Origin: Collimonas fungivorans Ter331
GTDB taxonomy: Bacteria; Pseudomonadota; Gammaproteobacteria; Burkholderiales; Burkholderiaceae_D
DNA length: 64,000 nucleotides
Direction of reading: 5' to 3'
Assembly: GCF_000221045.1 (NCBI RefSeq)
Contig: NC_015856.1
Coordinates: forward strand, 2,286,890-2,350,889
The notes under the pieces were generated by a model. It made no database searches. It saw only the letters and a program-made list of their open reading frames with translations, and was not told where the DNA came from. Position numbers and translations under genes: made by a program. Below, in pieces: positions 44,277 through 53,389 of this stretch; position 1 is the stretch's first letter, and each line of letters begins with the position of its first letter.

Positions 44277-44927
44277 TCAGGGCGCCGGCTGGTTCGGCGC
44301 CGGGCTGCAGCATTTTTCGGCAGCATGGCGGCGGCTTTCGGCGGCCAGCGCCGAGTGGCCCGACAACAATAGCGCCGCCTTGTCGATCAACAGCTGGGTC
44401 GGGATCGGCCGCGCGAAAGAGGCCGCCAGCAGCAGCACAAAACTGACGCCCATCAAGGTGCGGTTCAGCACCGGCTTAGGCAAGGTTTCGGCGCACCAGA
44501 TGAACGCAAGGCTGACCGCGCTGCCCAGCACCCATCCGCTGAGCGCTTCCGAGACCGAGTGAAAATCCAGCACCACGCGCGACAGGCTGATCAAGGCCGC
44601 AAAAGCCATTCCTGACACAGCCGCAAGCTGCCGGGTCATGGTGGTTTTCTGCTGGAAAAGAAAATAGAAGAGCAGGGGGATGATCGCCGCCGAACGCATT
44701 GCATGGCCGCTGAAGCCCGTGAAGTCGAGTTCGTCTATGCCTATGCCCCAGCCGACAAACGCGATCTTCGAGGCGGCCACCAACAGCAAAGCCGAACCGA
44801 ACAGCAGGCACCAGGCCCAGAACAGACGTTGCGCGCGCGCCGCCAGCAGCCACGCTGCAATCGCAACGGCGGCGGGAAGCATGATGGTGCTGCCGCCGAC
44901 TTTGGTAATACCCATCCAAGAAAACAT
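44277..44927 (-). CDS. PAP2-family membrane phosphatase
   Basis: A 216-residue protein with about five membrane helices. PAP2 motifs are visible: SGHAMRSA (motif 2) and SRVVLDFHSVSEALSGWVLG (motif 3); the first motif Lys-rich segment is less clear. Family members dephosphorylate lipid pyrophosphates or phosphatidate; in an exopolysaccharide neighbourhood, recycling of undecaprenyl pyrophosphate is a natural guess (inference). ATG 44927 is chosen over TTG 44936. It converges with the Hpt gene with a 4-bp gap. Confidence 0.85.
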   Translation of the reverse strand: MFSWMGITKVGGSTIMLPAAVAIAAWLLAARAQRLFWAWCLLFGSALLLVAASKIAFVGWGIGIDELDFTGFSGHAMRSAAIIPLLFYFLFQQKTTMTRQLAAVSGMAFAALISLSRVVLDFHSVSEALSGWVLGSAVSLAFIWCAETLPKPVLNRTLMGVSFVLLLAASFARPIPTQLLIDKAALLLSGHSALAAESRRHAAEKCCSPAPNQPAP

Positions 44928-45026
44928 AAAACTCAATGCCCAATAGCGGCCAATACCGGTCTCCTGCGATACCAGCAGGTTGATATGCGCTGATCCGCGC
45001 TATTTTTTACTTCGAGGTCAGTTGGT

Positions 45027-45653
45027 TCAAGCAGGCGATGCTACACGAGCCTGGCGCGCCTTGCGCGCCGCGCAGCCGCGCATGAAGCCGCGCAGCTCTT
45101 CGAATACGATAGGTTTCTGGAAAAACAGGACTTCATCAGGCAAGCCGCCGCGCGCATCCAGGTCTTCCCTGCTGAGGGTAGTGAGGACGGCGATGTCGAT
45201 ATGCCTGAGGTCGGGATTGGCGAGCACCGTTTTGACAATTTCATAACCGTCGATGCCTTCCATGACGATATCGAGCAGCAGGATATCGTACTTGCGCTGG
45301 GCGATTTCCACCAATGCCTGGTAGCCGTTTTCACAAAAGCGGGTCTCCAGCGCGATATCCCAGGAAGCGATCTGCTTCTCGTACACCATGCGCTGCAACG
45401 CGTTGTCTTCGACGATCAGGGCGCTCAAGGTCGATGATGGCGCGCTCCTGCCCCGGTCTGTCAGCAAATCGCTGCGTTCGGCCTTCAGCGCATCGATCGC
45501 CTCGCGCGGAATGCGGCGGTGGCCGCCTTGGGTCTTCCAGGCTACCAGAACTCCACGTTCTACCAGCTGCTGGACTGATGTGACGGATATTCCCAGCAGC
45601 TTGGCTGCTTCTTGCGTAGTGACGTCGCTTTGATTGAGTTTCACTGCTGACAT
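45027..45653 (-). CDS. HTH-receiver regulator (N-terminal excisionase/MerR-like HTH, C-terminal REC)
   Basis: A 208-residue protein with an unusual domain order. Residues 10-60 are a MerR/excisionase-like winged HTH (TTQEAAKLLGISVTSVQQLVERGVLVAWKTQGGHRRIP). Residues 78-195 are a receiver domain: LIVEDNALQR pocket, phospho-Asp in DILLLDIVMEGIDGYEIV, Thr in VLTTLSREDL and Lys in FFQKPIVFEEL. Most response regulators carry REC first. It is divergent from the exopolysaccharide operon across a 330-bp AT-rich region with 13-bp direct repeats, which suggests it regulates that operon or itself. It could receive phosphate from the upstream Hpt protein (inference). Confidence 0.88.
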   Translation of the reverse strand: MSAVKLNQSDVTTQEAAKLLGISVTSVQQLVERGVLVAWKTQGGHRRIPREAIDALKAERSDLLTDRGRSAPSSTLSALIVEDNALQRMVYEKQIASWDIALETRFCENGYQALVEIAQRKYDILLLDIVMEGIDGYEIVKTVLANPDLRHIDIAVLTTLSREDLDARGGLPDEVLFFQKPIVFEELRGFMRGCAARKARQARVASPA

Positions 45654-45985
45654 TGGGCGGTTAGAGAGTTAGGTGGTGCCGGATTAGGTGATGCATTTTA
45701 TCAAACGTATTTTATCAAACGCATTTTTATTAATTAATTGAACACTTGCCAGCCTTTGATTTGCATCGGCCTCAGGGGTTCCGGCGCTTGCTGCAGGCCG
45801 AAATGCATTTATTTGCACTTGCAGCAAATTATCACTGGTCATCCAAATAAAAAATACTATAAAATCGTTGAAATCGGTATTTATGTGATTTTAAACGATT
45901 TTTGTTGTTTTTTTGATTTTAAATTCGCATAGCTGCCTAAATTGGCTTGAGCTGCGCACGTTAAATTGGATCGGTGTGAATTAAA
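45654..45985. other. AT-rich intergenic control region of the exopolysaccharide operon
   Basis: No gene in 332 bp. Strongly AT-rich, in contrast to the surroundings, so it likely holds the divergent promoters for the HTH-receiver gene and the wza operon and perhaps an H-NS-like silencer target. The direct repeats are listed separately. No terminator or riboswitch recognised. Confidence 0.6.
45695..45721. promoter_or_regulatory. Tandem 13-bp direct repeats (candidate operator)
   Basis: ATTTTATCAAACG occurs twice in tandem, at 45695-45707 and 45709-45721, spaced 14 bp centre to centre. The pair stands 42 bp upstream of the HTH-receiver gene start and about 265 bp before wza. Two direct half-sites just in front of an HTH gene fit autoregulation by that protein; this is inference. 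Confidence 0.6.
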
Positions 45986-47119
45986 TTGAAAAAAATATTG
46001 CTGCTAACTCTCGTGTTTGCACTGGGTGGTTGTGCGTTTGCCCCAGGCATGAAATTCGATTCGTATTCGCCGTTGGACGCAAGCGACCCTGAATCGGTGC
46101 CCGTGATCACCCCGATCACCCTCAAGCTGGTGCAGCAGGAAAACGCCGAGCGCGTCCGCCAAGCCGGGCAGGGCGAACAGTACCGGGAACTGGTCGGCAA
46201 GCCGCAGCCGTATCGCATGGGGCCGGCCGATATCTTGTCGATCATCGTCTGGGACCATCCTGAACTGGTGGTCCCTAATCTTACTTATACCTTGGGCGCG
46301 ACCGGCAACCTGTCGAACAGCGGCATGACGGCGCAGACGCTGCCCGGCTACGTGATCAGCAACGAGGGCGAGGTGCAGTTCCCCTACGTCGGCCTGTTCA
46401 AAGCGGAAGGATACACCGAAGTAGAGGCGCAAAAGAAGCTGCGCGGGCTGCTCTCCAAATATATACGCGATCCGCAGATTACCCTGCGCGTGATCGGTTA
46501 TCGCAGCCAGAAGATCTACGTCGACGGCGAAGTGCGTTCGGCCGGGGTCAAGCAGATGAGCGATGTGCCGATGACCCTGTCGGAAGCGATCAACCAGGCC
46601 GGCGGCATACCGCCGAGCGGCGACGCCAGCCGGATCACGCTGGTGCGCGGCGCCAAGAGTTATCAAATCAGCTTGCCGGACCTGATTGCGCGCAATCTCA
46701 GCCCATCCGACATCCTCATGCAAAACAACGACGTGCTGCGGATCGCGCCGCTGAGCGACAACCAGGTATCGGTGTCCGGCGAAGTGCGCAGCCCAGGTCT
46801 GCTGCCCTTGCGCAGCAACGGCCGGCTTAGCCTGAGCGATGCCTTGAGCGGCGCCGGCGGCGTCGACGCCAACACCAGCGATCCAAGCGCCATCTATGTG
46901 GTGCGGGCGGCGCCCGACGGCACCATGCCCAAGGTATTCCACCTGGACAGCAAATCACCGGTCGGCATGGCGCTGGCGGAAAACTTCCCGCTGCAGGCCA
47001 AGGACGTGGTGTATGTCGATGCCCCGGGCCTGGTCCGTTTCAGCCGCGTGTTTGCGCTGCTGGTCGGCACTTCTACTACCGCGGTCAATTCGCGTAACGC
47101 TGTGGACAAGAAAAATTGA
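45986..47119 (+). CDS. wza: Wza-type polysaccharide export outer-membrane lipoprotein
   Basis: A 377-residue lipoprotein; the signal peptide KKILLLTLVFALGGC-AF supplies the lipobox. The Poly_export domain (PYRMGPADILSIIVWDHPEL) and SLBB-type beta-grasp domains (GEVQFPYVGLFKAEGYTEVEAQKKL, KIYVDGEVRSAG, NQVSVSGEVRSPGLLPL) are typical of Wza, the octameric outer-membrane channel for group 1 capsule or exopolysaccharide. Length near E. coli Wza (379). The start is a TTG at 45986 directly before the signal peptide. First gene of a rightward operon; its stop overlaps wzb. Confidence 0.95.
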   Translation: MKKILLLTLVFALGGCAFAPGMKFDSYSPLDASDPESVPVITPITLKLVQQENAERVRQAGQGEQYRELVGKPQPYRMGPADILSIIVWDHPELVVPNLTYTLGATGNLSNSGMTAQTLPGYVISNEGEVQFPYVGLFKAEGYTEVEAQKKLRGLLSKYIRDPQITLRVIGYRSQKIYVDGEVRSAGVKQMSDVPMTLSEAINQAGGIPPSGDASRITLVRGAKSYQISLPDLIARNLSPSDILMQNNDVLRIAPLSDNQVSVSGEVRSPGLLPLRSNGRLSLSDALSGAGGVDANTSDPSAIYVVRAAPDGTMPKVFHLDSKSPVGMALAENFPLQAKDVVYVDAPGLVRFSRVFALLVGTSTTAVNSRNAVDKKN

Positions 47120-47553
47120 TCAAATCCATCCTCGTCGTCTGCATAGGCAACATCTGCCGCAGCCCCATGGCGGCAGCGCTGTTCGCCAAACAATTGCCGG
47201 GCCTGCATTGCCGTTCGGCCGGCATCGGCGCGCTGATAGGGCAGCCCGCCGCGCCGTATTCGATCGAACTGATGAAGCAGTGCGATATCGACATCAGCGA
47301 TCACCGGGCGCAGCAGCTGCAGTCGTGGCTGTGCGACTCCTCCGACCTGATCCTGGTGATGGATATCGAACAGAAACAGCATATTGAAAAACAATACCCG
47401 ACCACGCGCGGCAAATTGTTCCGGCTCGGGCAGTTCAGCCAGTTCGACGTGTTCGATCCCTACAAGCGCCCGCGCGATGAGTTCGAGAGTTGCCTGCGCC
47501 TGATCGAACAGGGCGTGGCCGATTGGGTAAAGCGCATCGATTCGGTCAATTAG
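47116..47553 (+). CDS. wzb: Low-molecular-weight protein tyrosine phosphatase (Wzb type)
   Basis: A 145-residue phosphatase. The catalytic P-loop C-x5-R is C9-IGNIC-R15-S (VVCIGNICRSPMA), and the general acid Asp lies in the VFDPYKRP loop near residue 115. It should dephosphorylate the tyrosine cluster of the adjacent kinase. The TTG start at 47116 overlaps the wza stop by 4 bp, giving coupling. Usual wza-wzb-wzc order. Confidence 0.95.
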   Translation: MIKSILVVCIGNICRSPMAAALFAKQLPGLHCRSAGIGALIGQPAAPYSIELMKQCDIDISDHRAQQLQSWLCDSSDLILVMDIEQKQHIEKQYPTTRGKLFRLGQFSQFDVFDPYKRPRDEFESCLRLIEQGVADWVKRIDSVN

Positions 47554-47650
47554 CGGCGGCCAGGGCGGGCGGGGCGTGCGATCGATGCACCGCCAGCCAT
47601 GCACGTGGTCAGTACCTCATATCAATATTTGCCAACCAGCTGAATAATCC

Positions 47651-49891
47651 ATGACTTCACTCAATCCGCTGCAACAACATTTCACCGACAAGCATGAGGA
47701 AATCAGCCTAGCGGCCATTCTCGATATTCTGTTGGACAATCGCTGGCTGATCGGCTTGATTACCGCCGGCTTTTTGCTGCTTGGCGCTTTGTACGCCTTC
47801 CTGGGAACGCCTATCTACAAAGCCGACATCCTGGTGCAGGTGGAAGACAATTCTCCCAGCGCCGCCGCCAGCAACATGCTGGCCGACATGTCGGCGATGT
47901 TCGATGTCAAATCCACCGCGCCGGCGGAAATAGAAATCCTCGGCTCGCGCCTGGTGGTCTCCAGGAGCGTCGACAACCTGCATCTGTTCATCGACCAGGG
48001 GCCGAAGTACTTCCCCATCATCGGCGCCCTGATTGCGCGCCATAACCTGGACCTGTCCGAGCCCGGCCTGTTCGGCATGGGCGGCTACGCCTGGGGCAGC
48101 GAAAAGATCGATGCCGACGTGTTCAATGTGCCGCAGGTGCTGGAAACCGAAACGTTCAAGCTGACCAATCTCGGCAAGGGTCGCTACAGCCTGGCCAGTT
48201 CGGCGTTCGACCAGGTGTTTGAAGGCGTGGTCGGCAAGACCGAAAAATTCACCGTGAGCGCCGGCGTGATCGAACTGCATGTGGCGCAAATGCAGGCCAA
48301 GCCTGGCATCGTGTTCAAGCTGGTGCGCAATTCCCGCCTGAAGACCATACAGGATTTGCAAGACCAGCTGAATATCGCTGAAAAAGGCAAACAGTCCGGC
48401 GTCATCGGCGCCGAGCTGCTGGGGCCGGATCCTTACCTGGTGAGCGCGACCATGAATGAAATCGGCCGCCAGTACGTGCAGCAGAACGTCGAGCGCAAAT
48501 CGGCCGAGGCTACCAAGTCGCTGGATTTCCTGGATGGCCAGCTGCCGGAACTGAAGACAGAGCTGGACAAGGCGGAAAACCTGTACAACGCCTTGCGGGA
48601 GAAGGTCGGCACCATCGACATGGGCGAAGAAGCCAAGCTGGTGCTGCAGCAATCGGTATCGACCGACACCCAGATCCTGGAACTGAGGCAGAAGCGCAAG
48701 GACCTTTCGACGCGTTTTGCCGACTCGCATCCGTCGATCCTGGCCATCGATCGCCAGATCGGCGCGCTGCAGAGCGAGCAGGGCAAGATATCCGGCCGCA
48801 TCAAGACGTTGCCGAACAGCGAGCAGGACGTATTGCGCCTGATGCGCGATGTCACCGTCAACACCAGCTTGTATACCGGTTTGTTGAATAATATCCAGCA
48901 GCTGAAACTGCTCAAGGCGGGCAAGATCGGCAACGTGCGCGTGGTCGATTCCGCCGCGCTTCCGGAAATCCCTGTCATCCCGAAAAAGCCGCTGGTGTTT
49001 GCGCTGGCGCTGCTGCTCGGCCTGTTCTTCGGTGTGGTGACGGCGATATTGCGCAATATCCTGTATGGCGGCATCAGCAATCCTGAAGACATCGAGCGCC
49101 ATGCCGGCCTGAGCGTGTATTCCACCGTGCCGTTGAGCGACGCCCAGCAGCAGCTAAATGTCAAGATCAAGGCGAAATCCAAGGAGATGGCGCTGCTGGC
49201 GGTGTCCGATCCCCACGACACGGCGATTGAAAGCCTGCGCAGCCTGCGCACCGCGCTGCAGTTCGCCATGCTGGAAGCGCATAACAACATCGTGCTGCTG
49301 ACCGGGCCTGCGCCCGGGGTCGGCAAATCGTTCATCTCGGCCAACCTGGCTGCGGTGATTGCCTCTTCCGGCAAACGCGTGCTGCTGATCGACGCCGACC
49401 TGCGCAAAGGCCATCTCAACCAGTATTTCGGCATGGGACGCGGCAAAGGCCTGTCCGAACTGATTTCCGGCAGCAGCAAGCCGAGCGATGCGATACACAA
49501 AGCCATCGTGCCGAACCTGGATTTCATTTCCACCGGCACCTTGCCGCCGAATCCGGCCGAGCTGTTCCTGGTCGGCCGCATGTCCGAGCTGCTGCAAGAA
49601 TTTTCCGCCGCCTACGACCTGGTGCTGATCGATACGCCGCCGGTGCTGGCCGCTTCCGATACCGGCATCCTGGCGGCCCTGGCCGGCACGGCATTCCTGG
49701 TTGCCCGCGCCGAGACCACCAAGCTGGGTGAAATCGTCGAATCCATGAAGCGCCTGGCGCAGACCGGAGTCCACGCAAAGGGCGTGATCTTCAACGGCCT
49801 GCGGCTCGATACCCGCAGATACGGATACGGCAATACCGGACGCTATCGCTACACCGCTTATTCCTATAAACCGCAAGAAGTCAAATCCTGA
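47651..49891 (+). CDS. wzc: Wzc-type tyrosine autokinase and chain-length regulator
   Basis: A 746-residue BY-kinase and polysaccharide co-polymerase. The N-terminal Wzz domain has two membrane segments (about 30-55 and 440-465) with a long periplasmic coiled coil between. The cytoplasmic kinase has Walker A GPAPGVGKS (about 550), Walker A' VLLIDADLRKG and Walker B LVLIDTPPVL. The tyrosine cluster lies at the extreme C-terminus (six Tyr between YGYGNTGRYRYTAYSY). Cycling of phosphorylation with Wzb controls polymer export. It lies about 100 bp after wzb. Confidence 0.95.
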   Translation: MTSLNPLQQHFTDKHEEISLAAILDILLDNRWLIGLITAGFLLLGALYAFLGTPIYKADILVQVEDNSPSAAASNMLADMSAMFDVKSTAPAEIEILGSRLVVSRSVDNLHLFIDQGPKYFPIIGALIARHNLDLSEPGLFGMGGYAWGSEKIDADVFNVPQVLETETFKLTNLGKGRYSLASSAFDQVFEGVVGKTEKFTVSAGVIELHVAQMQAKPGIVFKLVRNSRLKTIQDLQDQLNIAEKGKQSGVIGAELLGPDPYLVSATMNEIGRQYVQQNVERKSAEATKSLDFLDGQLPELKTELDKAENLYNALREKVGTIDMGEEAKLVLQQSVSTDTQILELRQKRKDLSTRFADSHPSILAIDRQIGALQSEQGKISGRIKTLPNSEQDVLRLMRDVTVNTSLYTGLLNNIQQLKLLKAGKIGNVRVVDSAALPEIPVIPKKPLVFALALLLGLFFGVVTAILRNILYGGISNPEDIERHAGLSVYSTVPLSDAQQQLNVKIKAKSKEMALLAVSDPHDTAIESLRSLRTALQFAMLEAHNNIVLLTGPAPGVGKSFISANLAAVIASSGKRVLLIDADLRKGHLNQYFGMGRGKGLSELISGSSKPSDAIHKAIVPNLDFISTGTLPPNPAELFLVGRMSELLQEFSAAYDLVLIDTPPVLAASDTGILAALAGTAFLVARAETTKLGEIVESMKRLAQTGVHAKGVIFNGLRLDTRRYGYGNTGRYRYTAYSYKPQEVKS

Positions 49892-49904
49892 TTGCACCTG
49901 CCAT

Positions 49905-51107
49905 ATGAAAAAAGCCAAGGCGCTGCTGCAAGTCATTTTTGAGCAAGCAGTTTTCACGCTGTCGTTTTTTGCCACCCAGGCGCTGCTGGCGCGCTACCTG
50001 AGCGTGGAAGCGTTCGCCTCGTTTTCGGCCATCTATTCGGCGGTGATCCTGCTCAATATCGTGCACGGCTGCACCGTCATGGAACCGTTGCTGGTGTTCG
50101 CCAAATCGGACTATTCGATAGGTCGCCGGCTGCTGCTGAAGCTGCACGCGCCGATGGCGTTGCTAAGCGTGCTGGTGGTGATCTACCTGGCTTTGCGCAT
50201 ACCGGATACGCCACCATATTTCGTCTATGCATTGATCCTGGCGCTAGCAGGTTTTGTGGCGTACTGGACGGTGCGTGCGATCGCCATCCTGGAAAACAAA
50301 AGCCTGAAATCGGTGCTGCCGGCACTGGCCCAGCTGGGCGGCGTGTGCGCGGCGATTGCCGTGATTCCCAAGGACAGTCCTTATCAGTTGAGCGAACTGC
50401 TGGCCGCCATCGGTTTGCCGCTGCTGCTGGTGAGCGGACTGGTCGCCGTCATGTCGAAAAAGAAAGAAGAGCACCCGCATCCGCTGCCAGGCGAAAAAAT
50501 CTCCTGGCTGAGCTTCGGCCTGAACAATTCCCTGAGCCAGATCATGGTCTGGGCCATGACTCACGGCCTGGTGATTTATTACATGTCGCGGCAGCAGGCC
50601 GACCTGGCCGCCAACTTCCGGGTGGTGATGACCTTGGTGCTGCCGGCGCAATACCTGAATATCGCCATCTCGAATTTCGGCTTGCCGAGGCTGGCGCGGC
50701 TGGCCGATGAAGGTTCGGCCAGGTTTGCTTCCATGGCGCGCATGCTGATCGCGGCGACGCTGGCTTCCAGCCTGGTCTATAGCCTGGTGCTGTGGCTCTC
50801 CGGACAGTTGCTGGTCGGCTTGCTGTTCGGCGCCAAATACAGCGGCCTCGACATGCGCGACTACTTCCTGCTGCCGATGATACTGGCGGCGATCCAGGGC
50901 ACGCGCACCGTATTGAAGGCGCTCAAGCTGACCCATCAGGCCAGCTGGGCGGTGGCCGGCGGGTTTCTCTGTTTCGTACTGGTGTTCGTCACCCGGCCGG
51001 CGACCTCGGTCAGCACGGTCTTCGTTCCGACCGTATTCGGCCTGGGACTCGCCGCTTTCATCATGTTTTATCAAATCCGAAAAAGTCTAAAAGTGGTGGC
51101 CATATGA
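49905..51107 (+). CDS. Wzx-like polysaccharide flippase
   Basis: A 400-residue polytopic membrane protein (about 11-12 hydrophobic segments). The N-terminus (KAKALLQVIFEQAVFTLSFFATQALLARYLSVEAFASFSAIYS) resembles flippases of the PST/MATE-like group, which move undecaprenyl-linked repeat units across the inner membrane. A charged loop with KKKEEHPHPLPGEK lies in mid-protein. Position between wzc and the pyruvyl transferase supports the call. Exact sequence families are diverse, so this is partly context. Confidence 0.8.
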   Translation: MKKAKALLQVIFEQAVFTLSFFATQALLARYLSVEAFASFSAIYSAVILLNIVHGCTVMEPLLVFAKSDYSIGRRLLLKLHAPMALLSVLVVIYLALRIPDTPPYFVYALILALAGFVAYWTVRAIAILENKSLKSVLPALAQLGGVCAAIAVIPKDSPYQLSELLAAIGLPLLLVSGLVAVMSKKKEEHPHPLPGEKISWLSFGLNNSLSQIMVWAMTHGLVIYYMSRQQADLAANFRVVMTLVLPAQYLNIAISNFGLPRLARLADEGSARFASMARMLIAATLASSLVYSLVLWLSGQLLVGLLFGAKYSGLDMRDYFLLPMILAAIQGTRTVLKALKLTHQASWAVAGGFLCFVLVFVTRPATSVSTVFVPTVFGLGLAAFIMFYQIRKSLKVVAI

Positions 51108-52330
51108 AAATCGTGATCTGCGCTGTTCCCTATAGCCCCAACCTGGGCGATGGCGTCATCTATGAAAACATCAAGCAGCTGCTGCTGGAGCGCGTGCCTG
51201 GCGCCGAGGTCAGCGCGCTCGATATCGCCGGCCGCGATGACTATGTGAAAGCCGGCATTTCGAAAAAGTCGCTGGTCAACAAAGTGCCGAAGCTGCTGCG
51301 TCCGTATGCGGTCTGCACTTATTTCAGCCTGCAGTATTTTCTGCGCTGGCGCCGCAAGTGGGTAGCACAGCTGGCGGACGCCGACCTGGTCGTGGTCGGC
51401 GGCGGCCAGCTGCTGCTGGACGTGCACCTGAACTTCCCGGTCAAGCTGTTCCTGCTGTCGAAGGCGGTCAAGGCCGCCGGCAAGTCCGGCAAGGTCGCGG
51501 TATTCGGCGTCGGCGTGTCGAAGAGCATGTCGCGCGCCGGCACCGGCCTGATCAAGCGCACCTGGGAAAACCTGGCGCCGATCCAGGCCAGCACCCGCGA
51601 CATCGCCTCGGCGCAGAATCTGAAGCTGATCCTGGCGCAGCCGCTGGAGGTCAAGGTGACGCCGGATCCAGGCATCTATTCGCAGCAGACGTTTGCCGCA
51701 TTCCTGCCGCCGCGCACTGCCGGCAATGTGCTGGGAATCTGCATTTCCAGTCCGCTGGAACTGAACCAGGCCGGCGTCGAGAAGCAGGACTACAGCGAGC
51801 GCATCGGTAAATATTTCCAGGAGCTGGCGCAGCAGGCGATGACGCTGGGATACCGGGTGCACCTGTTTACCAACGGCTCGCCGGAAGACGAGGCATTCAA
51901 GGACGCGCTGGCAGCCGACCTCGATCCTGAGATCGTCAACCTGCCGCGTCCTGGCGTGCCATCGCAGCTGGTGGCCAACATCGGCCAGTGCGACTGCATC
52001 ATCGCGCACCGGCTGCATGCCAATATTGTCGCCTACGCGCTGGATATCCCGAGCATCGGTCTGAACTGGGACAGCAAGGTCCAGTCGTTTTTCGAACTGA
52101 CCGGCCGCGGCCGCTTCTTCATGCAGGCGCCGGTGCCGGACGTCACCCGTACTTTCAAGCTGCTGTATCAGGCGTTGCAAGTGGATGGCACTGGCGAGAA
52201 AGTGCGCCTGACGCAACAGCTGACGACCGAAATCGCGGCCTTGCTGGAACGTTCAGGCCTGGCCGCCAAGGCGTCCGCGCCAGAGCCGGACCGAGACCAG
52301 GCCGGCAGGGCCGCCGCGGCTGCTGCATAA
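51104..52330 (+). CDS. Polysaccharide pyruvyl transferase family protein
   Basis: A 408-residue protein of the PS_pyruv_trans family (CsaB/WcaK/EpsI type), adding ketal-linked pyruvate from phosphoenolpyruvate to sugars. Landmarks: NLGDGVIYENIKQLLLERVPG (N-terminal GD.. loop), LVVVGGGQLLLD, VAVFGVGVSKS, and near the end the CDCIIAHRLHANIVAYALDIPSIGLNWD motif with the conserved HRLH. The start at 51104 overlaps the flippase stop (ATGA). The Ala-rich C-tail is variable. It predicts an acidic, pyruvylated polymer. Confidence 0.88.
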   Translation: MKIVICAVPYSPNLGDGVIYENIKQLLLERVPGAEVSALDIAGRDDYVKAGISKKSLVNKVPKLLRPYAVCTYFSLQYFLRWRRKWVAQLADADLVVVGGGQLLLDVHLNFPVKLFLLSKAVKAAGKSGKVAVFGVGVSKSMSRAGTGLIKRTWENLAPIQASTRDIASAQNLKLILAQPLEVKVTPDPGIYSQQTFAAFLPPRTAGNVLGICISSPLELNQAGVEKQDYSERIGKYFQELAQQAMTLGYRVHLFTNGSPEDEAFKDALAADLDPEIVNLPRPGVPSQLVANIGQCDCIIAHRLHANIVAYALDIPSIGLNWDSKVQSFFELTGRGRFFMQAPVPDVTRTFKLLYQALQVDGTGEKVRLTQQLTTEIAALLERSGLAAKASAPEPDRDQAGRAAAAAA

Positions 52331-52336
52331 GCAAGC

Positions 52337-53389
52337 ATGGGCTCCTTATTCGACAAGCGCATCGCCCCCGAGATCCGGCTCATCTGCGGGATCCTGATGC
52401 TGGTGCTGACCGCACTCATCTACATGTACCAGCGGGCGTTCCTCCCGAGTTATTTCTTCACCGATGAAACCACCATCATCGACCTGATGAAATATACCGA
52501 CCTCAGCCTGGCCGAGCAGAATTCGTTCGTCAGCACGGCGGTGATTTTTTCCTTCCTCGGGTCGGCCTGGTCGCAAGTGCTGCTGCTGGTGGCCACCTGC
52601 TCGGTGATCTACTACATCAGCGGCAAATCGCTGCGGCTGATCGACCTCGCGTTCGCCATCGTCCTGATGCTGTCGTTCACGCTGTTCAATCTGAAGCTGT
52701 CGAAGGAAATCATCGTCATCCTGCTGAACCTGCTGGTCTGTTATGTCTGCACCTGGCGCATCTCCAACCACAGCAAGACCGCGCTGGTGATTGCGATCTA
52801 CCTGCTGTATGCCTGGCAGTTCCGCATCTACTACGTGCTGATCGCCGCCATCATGGTGGTCATGCACATCGTGTTCAGCACACGCGGCAAGCTGCGCGCC
52901 GTGATCGTGCTCGGCATCATAGCCGCCTGCCTGCTGTTGCCGGGAGATTTCTGGAACCAGCTGCAACAGGCGCGCGACATCATCAACATGGAAAGAGAAG
53001 GCTTGTCCGATTCGAAGACCATCTTCTCCAATGTGCTGACGCCGAACGGCATCATGACGGCTTTCCCGAACGCCGGTTTTGCCGCGTTGCGCTTTTATTT
53101 TGCCCCTATCTTTTCCCTGCGCGTGCAAGAGATTTTCCTGTCTTTCACGCTATGGCTGCTGACGTTCCTCATGTTCCGGCGGCATAACCACAAACATCCG
53201 CTGTTCTTGCTGCTCGTAGCCAATTTCGCTATCCAGACCTTCTTCGAGCCCGACCTCGGATCGTTTTTCCGTCACCTGACCGCCTATGCATTTTGCGTAT
53301 TCGGCATTGATTACCTTCAGCCGAGGCGTGAGATCTCGCGCCACCCGGCCGCCGCGCCAGCATCGGCGCATTTCTATCGGGAGACTTAA
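52337..53389 (+). CDS. Probable Wzy-like polysaccharide polymerase
   Basis: A 350-residue membrane protein with roughly eight to nine hydrophobic segments and a larger loop (RDIINMEREGLSDSKTIFSNVL). No strong family motif is readable, as usual for Wzy proteins, which are very divergent. By exclusion, it is the only multi-span protein left in the operon besides the flippase, so polymerase is the best inference. It starts 6 bp after the pyruvyl transferase stop and abuts the glycosyltransferase gene with no gap. Confidence 0.6.
   Translation: MGSLFDKRIAPEIRLICGILMLVLTALIYMYQRAFLPSYFFTDETTIIDLMKYTDLSLAEQNSFVSTAVIFSFLGSAWSQVLLLVATCSVIYYISGKSLRLIDLAFAIVLMLSFTLFNLKLSKEIIVILLNLLVCYVCTWRISNHSKTALVIAIYLLYAWQFRIYYVLIAAIMVVMHIVFSTRGKLRAVIVLGIIAACLLLPGDFWNQLQQARDIINMEREGLSDSKTIFSNVLTPNGIMTAFPNAGFAALRFYFAPIFSLRVQEIFLSFTLWLLTFLMFRRHNHKHPLFLLLVANFAIQTFFEPDLGSFFRHLTAYAFCVFGIDYLQPRREISRHPAAAPASAHFYRET

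Noticed and set aside
47708..49102. Long minus-strand frame opposite wzc
   Set aside because: Antisense shadow; the plus strand carries the complete BY-kinase.
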